From Tieghemiomyces parasiticus (taxonomy: Eukaryota; Kickxellomycota; Dimargaritomycetes; Dimargaritales; Dimargaritaceae): a DNA stretch of 30,150 bases. Positions 18,903-30,150 of the stretch are shown here, in pieces. Every line of letters starts with the position of its first letter. The stretch's first letter is position 1. The notes below the pieces were generated by a model. The model had not been told where the DNA came from. It searched no databases and was given only the letters and a program-made list of their open reading frames with translations. Both the position numbers and the translations under genes were made by a program. The stretch lies in assembly GCA_027575765.1 (NCBI GenBank), contig JANBPT010000574.1:1-30150 (forward strand), read 5' to 3'.

Positions 18903-19968
18903 ACTCGGTAGGTGGTGGAAGGAGGAGGGGCGTGGTCAAGTTAGGGCAGGGATGGTAGTCTGGCTCGGGATGCCACTCTGACGATCCATTTGGTGGCGTA
19001 GGTCCAAAGGAGGGGGAGGTAGCCTGGCTTCCACTTACGGTCACTGACAGCCATGGTATCAGTTGCTAAATGTCTAAGAGGGTTAATCCTAGGATTCGCA
19101 ATACGACGTTTAGAATAAGCAACAGCTTCGGCTCCAAGTTGATTCCAGCGAGTTCCTCTCCCTGGTCGGGGGCAGTCCGATTGACTCGGCTGGGGTCCGA
19201 CAAGGGGTGAAACCTCCGTACTTGTCACAGCGTGCGAGCCCCAACTACGTGGTGATATTGGGGGGGGGAGGTTTCGCTTCGTCTGCCCGAAAGGCGGGGA
19301 GAGGTAAGAAATATGGGCGGGCTAGCCTGAGATATTCTCCGCCCCTGCCGCAGTTAGGGGGAATATCATCGAATCATTCGAGGCCTATCTGTAGCTCCAG
19401 TGCATTAGGGTGTCCATTATTTGCCCCCTAGACTGGGGTTCACGCCTTTACGATAAAGACAAGTCTTAAAGGTGCCACCGGAGGAACCCATGGGCCCGGG
19501 TGTGACGGCCACTAGCTTTAAAACTGCCGACACTGGTCTGGTTGTATGGGGGCGGGCGGACTGATTAAAGCAGAGCGGATAGTTCGCTGCGCATATCCCT
19601 GGCCTGGCCATTCTCCTGCTGGGCGCCGCAGCAGGGCCAGGCGTGAGCGTCGAAATATGCTCCTCCGCTCATCTCAGGCCTGCCCACAACCCTATTTCCT
19701 AGCCACATGGAGTTGCATACATGGACGAAAGAGAGTTGGGAACGCATCCCCCTCCCCGTCTGCAAGGAACGGCCACTGTACTCGCTAACTTCGTCGTCTC
19801 TGCTGCCGTTTCTCCCGATTAAAATAGTAAACAAACTTTTTTCTCCTTGAATTCCGCTTTGCACACTTTCTACCCATTTCGCGCACCCTCTGGGTTAACG
19901 CTGCCGCCATTGCCGACCACCATCGTCGTCCACGTCCTTAGCAGCTGCATACCCATCTGCACTCCGGT
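18903..19968. promoter_or_regulatory. Shared upstream region of the CS/TTLL12-like gene and ATR
   Basis: About 1.07 kb between two divergent starts. Both ends are pyrimidine-rich when read towards their gene (about 60 bases before 18902 on the minus strand, about 120 before 19969 on the plus strand). A run of nine G begins near 19260. No gene and no certain factor-binding site was recognised. Confidence 0.4.
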
Positions 19969-22900
19969 ATGGCAGTTACCGACGACCCAGAGGCGAACGG
20001 AAACGTTTCGGCCACCGCTCAGCCGGCTGTTGACTGGCAGCAGTACTACGCCCTCCTCAACTCTCTGCTGGATGACTTTAACACCAGCCTGAGTCGTGCA
20101 GCAGGTACGTATGTCATTCTGTTTAACAAATACGCTTTATCGTCCCTGGAAGGGCTGCCCTCGGATTCTCGCTGGTGACTCTAGGAGCTGATATCTCATA
20201 CGCAAGCATACATACGCATGTCGCCTACTTTGCCTCACCCACCGGTAAATTTGCAGCTCCCGCCGCCGTCGAACTGGTCCGAAACGTGCAGAGCCTTCTC
20301 AAGCTGATCCGTCACGTCTTGCACTCGGCGCCTGCGGCCATCGCCCGCTTGGTAACAATCGGTTCGCGCGACGTGGCGGATCGGATACCGCTTGGCACCG
20401 CCCTGTGGAGATTCTGGCTGAGTTGCCTGATGCGTCCACGCCTGGTATCTGTCCATGGGGCCGTGGTCGATTCATTGGGAAGCTATTTCGACGCCTTGAG
20501 ATGCCATCCCGCCGGCATCCGCCCGGCTACGGAGTTCATTATGGCCCTCCATGAAGTGATTTTCACCGTGGTGCAAAATTATCCGCGTTCACCGAGGCGG
20601 TCAGTGCTTAACCCACCTATCATGCTCCTTCTACCGGGTGATGAAGCAGTACAGCCGCTGGCCTTGCACCATACTGATGAGGCTTGCTCCCTCCTCGCCA
20701 ACCTTGTACAGACCACCCTCTTACTGCTCTCTTTCGCGCCAGGCGACGAGCCGCGTTGGCCACCTGTACAACAACCATCAGGCCCCGTCCAGTCCGTAGC
20801 TGAAGCCGAAGGCACTGAGCTCCCGACCGCGCTCTTCCTGCGGCTTTACATAGCTCAATCTCATCAGCCGTGGTACAGAATAACCGCTGCACGTATCGAT
20901 GATATCATGGTCGGCCGGTCGGTGGCACAACTACTTCACCTGCTGGCCGTAGCTTCCGCCACCATCGCTGTCGGGGACTTCTCGTCGCCCCCCTTGCGAT
21001 TCCTAATCCGGAACCTTCCCGACTGGATAGAGACTGGGAATGGATCCGACCAAGACCTCGATCCCCCAGTCTTATACATTCCCTCGGCTACTCAATGGGC
21101 CTCGTCCCTACCTGCACGACGAGTCGACTTGGCTACCGTTCTCCCACTGGCCTACCGCGTAATTTACCAGCTGGGCCCAGATCCTACCAGCGTATCACCA
21201 CCGGTCCGGGCTTGGTATTTCGCTCTGCGAACCCTAGTTCGACGCTATATTACCGTTTACCCCGTAGCGCTGCCCTGGCCAACCCATTTGGGCGAGGCCA
21301 GTATCCCATCCTCAGCCAAACGTAAACGAAGGGGCAGCAGTGGCAGTGATAAGGATGAAGGAACACCCTGGTTACCATTGGATTCTGGAAAACGGCGGCG
21401 GGGGGAGTCCGTGGTAGTCGACATGCCAGGTCAGGTACATTGCTTACCAGAGGTAACACCGGGCGAGAGGTGGTCGTCTAAGCCGTCGGTTCTCGATGCC
21501 TCGGCCACTCCATATCCACCGGCACCCGACGTCCTCTGGCAGAGCCTTAGCAGGTCGTTGCGTGGGTGTCCGGACGGCTCGGCCATACCGGTTGCCCAAC
21601 TCGAGGCATGGCTATACCTGATCGCGGAGCATCTTGATGAGTACCTCGTTGGCCACAAGACTGAGGTTCCGGCCCCTACCCTTTTTGCCTTGGCCGACCT
21701 TCTTCACGCGACGATGGCCAGTATGCGGACCAGCATGAAAGAGCCAATCGACGAGCTGATGGCGTTTATCAGCCAGTTCCTCGACAAACTGCGCACCTGG
21801 ACCCTGCATCTCACGATCTTCCCCACGGATTCTACTCTGAGCGACGTACTTTTCGAACTCCTCAGTACCCCCTTTATAATCTCCGACTCCCCGTTCTCTC
21901 GTGCGTTGGGTAGGGGAATTGTCCACCTCCCGCCAGTACTGTCGGCTTTGCTCGATACACAGACCCTCCCGCCCAGCCTGCTCGAATTAGCTGCCTCGCC
22001 ACCCGCCTCGAGCATGTGGCCAAGCCTTCGGCCGACCATTCTCCAGCTCACCGCCATTCTGCCCCCGAGTCACCACCCCGCCCTCCAATTGCTCATCTTC
22101 ATCACAGCCCTGGCCTCCCCGACGGGGGACCTAGAGGGCTTTCCCCGAGGCCAACCGGATCTCCGGTCCGTGGCTTGGTCACTCCTGCCCACCTTTGTAC
22201 GCAAATGGGCTGATCAACCGGAGGTCTTAGCCTACCTCGTACCGAAACTGGTACTTCGACCTGAAGACCCCTTTGACGTGCTCCTGGTAGCCGCTACGGC
22301 CATGAGTGACTTGGGCTGCGCCTTTGCTGGTTCGTTGACGTGCGGTCTTTCCGATGCGGACCTCCCTTCTTTGATCTGCCCGGTCTGCCAAGCGCAGTTT
22401 GGCCTACCGAACCCGGAAGGCTACAATGCACCGTCCATCGTGGTTCCAGTCTACCTGCACCCCGATGCGGTCGATCCGACTGCCACCGCCCGGATTCGCT
22501 CTGTGCGCCAGTGGAACCGCTTCTGGTTCCTCATCACGGAGCGCCAGGAACCCCGCCTACGTGTCGCCTTCGGCCGGGCCTTGGCCCGCCTGCTCAACCA
22601 TTCGCCCCTCACTGACTACCGTTTGGTTGACGACGAAGATGAGGAACAGGTAAGGGACACTGAATCTATTGTAGGCGAAGACGGCGGTATCATTGATGGT
22701 AGAGCGGATGACGCAGCCGGTGACATGCGCCCGGCCCTCTTTGGCCAGAACTGCTTCAAGTACTTGGCCACGGGTTTGAGGGGGCTGGGCGCCGTACTTG
22801 CCCGAGTTCTGGGCTTGCTGGGCACGGTCCCGGGATCCGACGGCGACAGTGGGGAAGTTGAGGCCTTGCGGCGCGTAAACCAGCCCCGCCTCGTGCGTCA

Positions 22901-25900
22901 CGTTCTAGATATGTTGGATGTGGCCCCCGCCGCATCGACTCCCCACCTTTTGGCCGTTCTGGGCATGGTGGCGACGCAGTGCGCCTCGGCGGCGCTACTA
23001 GGTTCTATCCTAAAGACTTTCCTGGAACGTGCTGTACAGCGGAACCTTACCCTGCGTGCCGCGGCCCTGGACCAACTCATCCAGTTGGCGGCGGCGCGTC
23101 ACACTACCGTGGCCGGTTTGTTTGACCCATACGTCCCGGCGCTCAGCGTCTACCTGGTACAATGTTGGGAGGTGGATCCTGGGGCGGCTGCGAATGGGAT
23201 GCAGCTGCTGGGCGACGCCGACCCGCGGGCATTCCTTGCGCGCACCCTCGACTCTACCCTCCCCGAACTGATTGCCCTGGACCGCCCAGGCACCTTGGAG
23301 GCGGTCGCCACCGCCCTTGAACGTCCGCTGCCAGAACTTTGCCTTGACCACGCTCTGGCCGTCCTGCTGCACCTGCTACTTTTGCCATCTCGTGCCGTCC
23401 CCGCTGCTACGCGGCTCTACCTTCACTTAGTAGCCGGCGGCGGTCCGACTGTTCGTCTGAGCGAGCTCATCCGCACCTGTGCTCTGCAGCTGATTATTGG
23501 ATTGGTCGAGGCCATGGGGGGAGGTTCTGACGGGGACCCGTTACTTCCGCCTCCCCACGGACCTGTTGATACCACCGCCCGACGTCTGCGCGCGGTCGGG
23601 GCCCTTCGTGTCGTCTTGGCCAAGCTGCATGCCCGGCCTGACTTGTCCACCCCTACCGAGTCGGACCCGGCGGCGACCTTGGATGACGCCGCTCACGCCA
23701 CCCTGGACCCGTCGCTGGCCCAACTTCTGCTGGGAAAGTACTTCCTGGGGATCCTGTCTCACGTCAGCGACCTCCTGCCTGGCCAGCACCTCACCGTACC
23801 TGTTACACGCCAGCGTGCCGCCCTTCGTGGCCTGGCCGAGTTGTTCCGTCTGGTCGGCCCTTCAATCCTCCAAGTGGCTACCCATGTGTACTCCACCCTG
23901 CGGGCCGCCTTGGCGCGCCCCGAACTCCGTACCGTTGCCTTGACGGCCTGGTACGCCTACCTCCTGGCGGTGCGCAAGCCTCACATCGGGGACCACCTCA
24001 CGCACGTCGTGGCTACGCTGGCCACTGCCTACACCCACTGCGATCCAACCCAGCGCGTTCAGATCGCCAAGTGCCTTGACTACGTGCTTCTAGATAATGG
24101 GCCCGTAGTGCGACCCCGGGCCCGCCGCATATGCCTCCTCCCGGTCAACGAGCCGGCCTTTGCGCCTTACAATGCCGTTTTGAATGCCGCCCGGGGATCA
24201 CTCACCCTGGTGGAACACCTGGGTATGCTCACTGATCTGGTCGGCGATGTGCACCACACTGTAACAGACCTGGCCCTAGCTGAACTGGACCGGTTTCTAT
24301 GTCGCCACCCCCTTGACGTTTACCAGCTAATAGTCGCCGAGCGCATCGATCCTTGCGTGGTCCGACTCATCGCAATCCTGTTGCAGGTGTGCGTCCGGCC
24401 TGCCACTGCCCCAACCACAGCGTCAATCGCTGCCGTCTGTCTGGGTCAACTCGGCGCCGTCGATCCGACTCGGCTGACCACGTTGATCACCGCCTCGACT
24501 CTGTCCGAAGGAGCGGTGCCGAACACCAGAGGGAGCGAGGCTGGCAAAGGGTGCGGCCGTGCAGGCAGGTACGATCTCCGCACCCCGAGCGACCGGTTTT
24601 CCTTCGTGAGCGACCTGCTGGAATTTCATCTGGTGGCCGTGTTCCGGGCTGCTAAGTCACCCCAGGACCAGGGGTACGCCGCGTACGCTACCCAGGAGCT
24701 ACTCAAGTTAGCTGGCTACACCCCCGTGACCGTCGGGTCCTTGGCCACAGATAGAACCCACGCGGCGGGTACCGCTGATTATACTAGCCAGGCCCCGGTG
24801 GGTCCCGGCGATATCGCAGACCGCTGGCAGCGGTTTCCGTCGGTCGTTCGGGAGACCCTCGCTACGCTACTCGACACCAAGTACTCTTTGCGACCAGCGG
24901 CCGCTACCGTTCCGGTGCGCCCAGTTTTCACTCATCAGGCTAATTACAGCGCTTGGCTGCGCACCTGGGTCCTCGATCTTATAGCTGCCATCCCCACGGC
25001 CGCGGAGCGTGAACCTTTCGCCATCTGTCGCAACGTTGTACGCCACGATGAAGACCACCGCGTCGCCCAGTTCCTCCTACCCTACGCCTTGGGCCTGGTT
25101 CTCGCCCATGGTGGCCCCGGGGCGACCAATGCCACTCGGGAAGTTCGTACAGTTTATCAAGCCGCTGTCGCGGCGAATGAGAAAGGGTCCTACGTGCAGA
25201 GCTGTGCACAGGTAAGTCTGGCCATCCTAGGCTCCCAGCACCACTTTTCCTATCGAAGCCTACGAATGAATCCATGGCCAACATGAAGGATACGCTCGAT
25301 CACGGCATTACACCTGGCTAACCAACGCTACCCTCATCACTCCATGGTTACCCATCGTTTTCCTGTCTTGCCCCCCCCTCCTATCCACTCAGGCCATCTT
25401 TAGGGCTGTGGACCTTATCTATGCCTGGCGGCACCAGGAGGGCAACGCCGACACCGCAGTCCCGAATCGTCCAGCGGCCGCTCTTCCCCGTGCCGAATCT
25501 GGCCCGCCCCCGCCACTAATATCGTACCGAGAAACCCTGGATCAGGCCCTGGAGATGTATGCTGGGGCTCTGCTGCCGAACTTGGAAGCCGAAGCCTCAC
25601 TGGCCTGTGGTGCCGACGCTCGAGCCGTGTATCACTTTGAGGTTGTGGTCCGATCTCACCCAGTTGATGACGGAACCGGTCCGCGCACCCGGGCCCTCGA
25701 GGGCCTCCTCCGCACCTATGACCGCCTGGGTGTGCCCGACGGACTCGAAGGTGTGGCCACACTGCTTCCCACCGTGGCTCCGGCAGAGCAGATCATGCTG
25801 TTCGAAGCTACGGGCCTGTGGGCGGCCGCGCATGCCTGCTACGAGCAGCAGTTGCAACGCCATGGCGATGAGCTGGATGTCCAGGCAGGCTACTTGCGCT

Positions 25901-28900
25901 CTCTCAATGCCCTGGGCCATTTGGAGGGCATGTTGACCCACATCCGTGGGCTAACTGCTCAGCACCCTGAGTGGGAACCCTCCCTGCGTCCGGCGGCGGT
26001 TGAGGCGGCCTGGCGATTGGGCCAGTGGGGTACCGTAGGGGGTCTGCTCGCCGTCGAAACTATCGGGTCAGGAGAGGCGGCAGCAGATGTGCCAGGCAGA
26101 GTGGCTGAGCCTTTCGCGCTGGCCTTGGGCCGCCTGCTACTGAGTTTGCGTCACGCGTGCCAAGCGGATGGCTCGGCCGATGAGGTCCATGATCGGTTCA
26201 CCGACCTCCTCCGAGACACCCGGGTGCATGTCGTGGCCGGCCTGGCCGGAACGGGGGCCGACGCCTACCCGCGCAGCTACCCGGACGTCCTACGGCTACA
26301 CCTTCTCCGGGAGTTGGAAGCGGCCGCTGAGCTGAGTCGCACCACGCGCGACCCGGCCGCCTATGAGGTTGGTGTACAGCAGTTGTTTGCGGAATGGGAC
26401 CGCCGACTTACCGTGGTGGCCCCAGAATTCCAGGACCGTGAGACTGTACTCAACCTGCGCCGGGTCCTCGTCGAGATTCTGCGCGAGCGGCTCGACGGTC
26501 CCGCCTGGCAAGCCGCTCGCAACGTGATGCACGGGGAGTGCAGCCGGCTGTGGTTGGTCACTGCTAAGGCCGCACGCAAGGCCGGTCACATGCGAACCGC
26601 CTTCGGGGCCCTTCTTAATGCTCCAAGGGGAGACGCTGGCCTGGTGCAGATTGAGCGGGCCAAATGGTACTGGGCGACGGACCAGCATGGGCTTGCTCAC
26701 CACGAGCTGAGCCGCGCGGCTGAGCTTCCCCTTATCGCGCCGGCGGAACCCACGACCGGGTGCGGCGTCCCGGCACCCTCCGGCGACGATGTACAGACAC
26801 GCACCTACGTGGTGGCTAAGGTAAGCCATCCAGGTCCCACGACTTGAGTCGAAGGTTGGCATGGGTATCCTCTAGGGTTTTTCATCGTGCGTGACCGCAC
26901 CTCACCAACAAACCGAGTCGCCGGCGATCTGCGCCCCTTTGATTTCACCGTAGCTACTAATATGCGCCACTCCTCCTTTCTCCGACACACTCTTCACCTT
27001 CACTTCACCCCCCTTTTCTTCCATCTTCGCTCCTCAAGGCAAAGCTCCTGCTTACCAAGTGGATGGCCGCTCACAACAGCGTCAATAGTAATGCTATTAT
27101 TGAGCGCTACGATCAGGTCATACATCTGCAGCCTCATTGGGACAAGGCCCACTTCGAGGCCGCCTGTTACTACATTCGCTACCTAGACTTGACCCGCCAG
27201 CGCGACCTGTCCGCCCCGTTACCGGCGAACCTAGATGCGCTGATTTACCTCAGCTGCCGTAACCTTTGCAAGGCGCTGACCTTCGGGACTCGCTATATTT
27301 ACCAGGCCCTACCCCGTCTACTGACACTGTGGCTGGACTTTGGCGACGCCTTGGAGGCCGTGCGACAGGAGGCGGGTCGGATCCCAGACGAGCGTACCCG
27401 GTTCCTTAATAAGATTAACTTGCTGGTCCAAAGCTTGGTCAAACGACTACCCACCTACCAGTTCCTGACCGCCTTCTCGCAGATCGTGTCCCGCATTGGC
27501 CATCCGCACGAGCAGGTTTACGCCATCCTGGAGCACATTATCCTGTCGGTGCTGGTGGTGTTCCCTGGGCAGGCCCTATGGGCCATGGCGGCGGTGGCTC
27601 GGGCGTCCAACCCGCGACGGGCGACCCGATGCGCCGCCATTTTCACCAAAGTACGCTCTGATCCTACCGCCATGCTCCAGAGGGTGCACCTGCGGGAACT
27701 CATTGAAGAGGCCACCGCCGTTGGTGAGGCTCTGGTCGGTCTCTGCTACCACGCCGTTCCGGCAAAGACCACCACTCTCTCATTCGACAAGGACTTCCGC
27801 CGTCTAGTGCGCATGGCCCCCCTGCGCCTTATCGTACCTCTCCAGGGCAGTCTGACGGTGACCCTGCCCAGTGCCGCCCAGGCCGCTCCGACTCATCAAC
27901 CTTTCCCGCACGCCCTCCCGACCATCCGCGGATTCCATGACCGCATCGACGTGCTGCACTCGCTGCAGAAGCCTAAAAAGATCACCCTGCTGGGTAGCGA
28001 TGGGGTCCGTTACGCGTTCCTGTGCAAGCCCAAGGACGATCTGCGCAAGGACGCGCGCACGATGGAGCTCAATTCTATGGTTAACAAGTTTCTGCTCAAG
28101 GACCCTGAAGCCCGTCGCCGCCAGCTCCACGTGCGCACCTATGCCGTAGTACCACTTAGTGAGGACTGCGGCCTGATTGAGTGGGTGCCCCACACCACGG
28201 GGTATCGCCACATCGTGATGGATGTGTACCGACGCCGCCACTGCGTGGTCCCTGTGGCTCGGATCCGCAGTATCCTCGACCAGGAACCCGCCGACAAGGG
28301 TGAAGTGTTCACCCGGCAGCTGCTCCCACTGTTCCCTGTGGTGTTTCCCGAGTGGTTTTTGGCCCGGTTTCCCGACCCCGCGGTGTGGCTGGCCAGCCGA
28401 CAGCGATATGTGCATACTACCGCTGTCATGTCCATGGTGGGGTACGTGCTGGGTCTGGGAGACCGCCACGGCGAGAACATTTTGTTCGACGAGACCACCG
28501 GGGACTGTGTGCACGTGGACTTTAGCTGCCTCTTCGGTAAGGGATTAACCCTCGAGAAACCGGAGCGCGTGCCCTTCCGGCTGACCCACAACATGGTAGC
28601 TGCCATGGGGCCGTTGGGAGTTGAGGGACCCTTCCGCCGTACCTGCGAGGTGACCATAAACCTACTGCGTGACCACCGTGACTCGCTCATGTGTGTCCTG
28701 GACACGTTTTTGCACGACCCGCTGGTGGAATGGAACAGAACCCGCTCCTCTGGATCCAGCCACCGGGGCGGTCAAACTGCCGCCGCGGCAGCCGCTGGCG
28801 CATCGGAGGCCCAGCGTCGTGTGGCCCAGAGCACCTTGGCCGGCATCCGTCGTAAGCTGGAGGGCCAGAGCCGCAACTCCCTGCCCATGAGTGTGAAGGG

Positions 28901-28982
28901 CCAAGTGGACGAGCTCATCAAGCAGGCCACGAACCCGGACCTGCTGTTCCAAATGTACATTGGGTGGGCGGCTTACCTCTAA
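19969..28982 (+). CDS. ATR: DNA-damage checkpoint kinase ATR/Mec1/Rad3, complete, four exons
   Basis: Exons are 19969-20104, 20185-25211, 25393-26820 and 27039-28982. Introns are 80, 181 and 218 bases (GTACGT, GTAAGT, GTAAGC). The spliced frame is 8535 bases, 2844 residues; human ATR is 2644. ATR with its partner ATRIP/Ddc2 senses RPA-coated single-stranded DNA and phosphorylates SQ/TQ sites to stop the cell cycle. HEAT-type helical repeats fill most of exon 2. A basic insert near 423-455 may be a nuclear signal. The FAT region spans late exon 2 to early exon 4. Kinase landmarks are L-G-S-D-G-V-R-Y, C-K-P-K-D-D-L-R-K-D with Lys2527, D-R-H-G-E-N at 2672-2677 and H-V-D-F-S with Asp2691. The FATC tail ends Q-M-Y-I-G-W-A-A-Y-L. 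The junctions rebuild family sequence (A-I-F-R-A-V-D-L; A-K-L-L-L-T-K-W). An acceptor six bases later (exon 4 from 27045) is possible. Confidence 0.95.
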
Positions 28983-30069
28983 TGGACAATCCTGGGCGCC
29001 GCTAACCTGGGGTGTAGTCAAGCAAAAGAGAGTAGCAATTGTGAACCATCAATAAATTGTCTCCTCACAAGGCTCACCACCACCCGCAGACGGGTTGATT
29101 GGGGCGTATGCCAATACTGCTTGTGTAGAAGCGAAGGACGCGATAGCTTTTATGTATTTTACTTCTGCGATTAGGAGTCTGTTGAAGTTATCTACTACTA
29201 CCTAGAATCGCCGGCATCTATCCGACAGCACGTTCCCGTTCCGTCCTACAAGTGCAATGTGATTGAAGCCTCGTTGACCAGCGGATAGCTCGCAGCCCGG
29301 ATCCGGCTGTCGGAGACTACCCTTCTTCTCGTCCGAGGTCGTAGCGGAATAAATGCTGCTCCCTAATTAATGGTGATCTGGGCTTATGTGGCAGGCGGAA
29401 TGCCAGATGAGTACTAGAAAATTTATTGGGGAGTAAGCACGTATCAAGAAGTGATGATATCGTTTGCCAGTGGCGTAGTGTGCGCCTTATAAATCGGATG
29501 GCCTTTGGCTGTGCAATAGTGGTAGGTGCGAGTGCTCTCGGTAAGTCCGCGGTTGTGGGTCTTGTAAGGGTGCATGGTGAGTCATTCGGGGAGCGCAGTG
29601 GTTTCGAGGCGTATGGGCGGGTATCTCGGTGCAGAAGAGATATGAGCCGATACAGGAGGTATTGAGAGGCCTCGCGTCTCTTTCAGGTACCACAATCGAT
29701 TCCTCGCCCAAGACCCTCTTAGCTTTCATCTGTAAAGCCAATGTCTCTGATGTCAAACGAAGCTTGCTGTGGGGGGTTTTCAACATGTATATAGATGCAT
29801 CAGTCCTTATTTCATGATTGGTGCAGCCAGTGATTATCTCCGCATGACCATGCTTGTCCCAATGCACTTAGCGCATAACTGCTTCACTATAGCTATACCA
29901 TCCATTGAAATACAAGCGTATCCGGTATTATCTATATTCAACCATCTTTTCCCAAACTCTGGGCCCTAATAAGCTACTACTCTCACAAAACCAGGGCCTT
30001 GGAACTAGTCACAGGCGAACCCACTCTTTCAGCAGCGGGAACTGATCCCTTAAAGGGGCAGCTAGCATG
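28983..30069. other. Intergenic region between ATR and the gene at the right edge
   Basis: About 1.1 kb with only short frames lacking coding bias. It contains the ATR poly(A) signal at 29051-29056 and lies between two convergent 3' ends. Nothing else was recognised. Confidence 0.5.
29051..29056 (+). terminator. Candidate poly(A) signal of ATR
   Basis: AATAAA about 70 bases after the ATR stop codon, a typical distance. Confidence 0.6.
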
Positions 30070-30150
30070 TTATAAGTCCTCAAGGTCGTCACCACCCACC
30101 TGACGGCGGATCTCCTTGTCGCTGACCCCCTGCCGCCGCAACTTTTTGTA
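30070..30150 (-). CDS. C-terminal end of a gene cut by the right window edge
   Basis: The minus strand reads 26 codons from the window edge to TAA at 30072-30070. They are GC-rich and C/G-ending like the housekeeping genes here. The peptide is very charged: a basic start (K-K-L-R-R-Q-G-V-S-D) and an acidic end (D-D-L-E-D-L). Such ends are common in nuclear, ribosome-biogenesis or RNA-binding proteins, but I cannot name the gene. CAG|GTGGGT inside it could be a splice donor, in which case the true end lies elsewhere. The gene converges on ATR. Confidence 0.5.
   Translation of the reverse strand, partial: YKKLRRQGVSDKEIRRQVGGDDLEDL

Noticed and set aside
27804..28514. Long antisense ORF (236 codons) within the ATR kinase exon, and similar ones inside TRS85 (10866-11444) and ATR (28139-28705)
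   Set aside because: They are shadows created by the GC-rich third positions of conserved kinase and TRAPP sequence; their translations show no domains.
1..30150. CRISPR arrays, insertion sequences, transposase or reverse transcriptase genes, rRNA
   Set aside because: No spaced direct repeats, terminal inverted repeats with a transposase frame, retroelement motifs or rRNA signatures were seen.

Overview
The window looks like nuclear DNA of a fungus, most likely an early-diverging one. It has GC-rich coding sequence with C-ending codons, short spliceosomal introns (GTAAGT, GTACGT or GTAGGT donors, 55 to 218 bases), AATAAA-type poly(A) signals, pyrimidine-rich leaders before most starts and a nuclear-type tRNA-Ser. 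The gene set (Trs85, Rpc37, ATR/Mec1 and small secreted GPI-type proteins) fits Fungi. Placement near Zoopagomycota/Kickxellomycotina-like lineages is only my impression and cannot be proved from the sequence. Left part (1-8.7 kb): an accessory, gene-poor, AT-richer region. It opens with the 3' part of a tRNA-Ser(AGA) cut by the window edge. It then holds four plus-strand paralogues of a small secreted family: signal peptide, a core of eight cysteines with nearly invariant spacing (C-x5-C-x7-C-x3-C-x10-C-x3-C-x15to21-C-x3-C), a Ser/Thr-rich stalk and a hydrophobic C-terminal tail suggesting a GPI anchor. The third copy has lost the first cysteine and carries an in-frame TAG exactly where its neighbours have a Gln codon CAG, while the rest of its reading frame is intact. 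Right part (8.7-29 kb): a compact housekeeping block. A single-exon TRS85/TRAPPC8 gene (plus) converges on a four-exon RPC37 (Pol III subunit, minus). Next come a three-exon gene of unknown function (minus) and a four-exon minus gene encoding a TTLL12-type N-terminal domain with a CS (NudC/p23-like) domain set inside it and no tubulin-ligase catalytic domain. Divergent from that gene, across a 1.07-kb shared upstream region, lies a complete four-exon ATR/Mec1/Rad3 checkpoint kinase of 2844 residues. The splice models of all the multi-exon genes keep phase across every junction, and the ATR, RPC37 and CS/TTLL12 junctions also recreate family-conserved sequence. The last 81 bases hold the C-terminal end of another minus-strand gene. 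The housekeeping genes work in separate processes (vesicle tethering and autophagy, Pol III transcription, DNA-damage checkpoint) and I see no sign that they form a pathway. The unusual content is the secreted 8-Cys cluster and the nested CS/TTLL12 protein.
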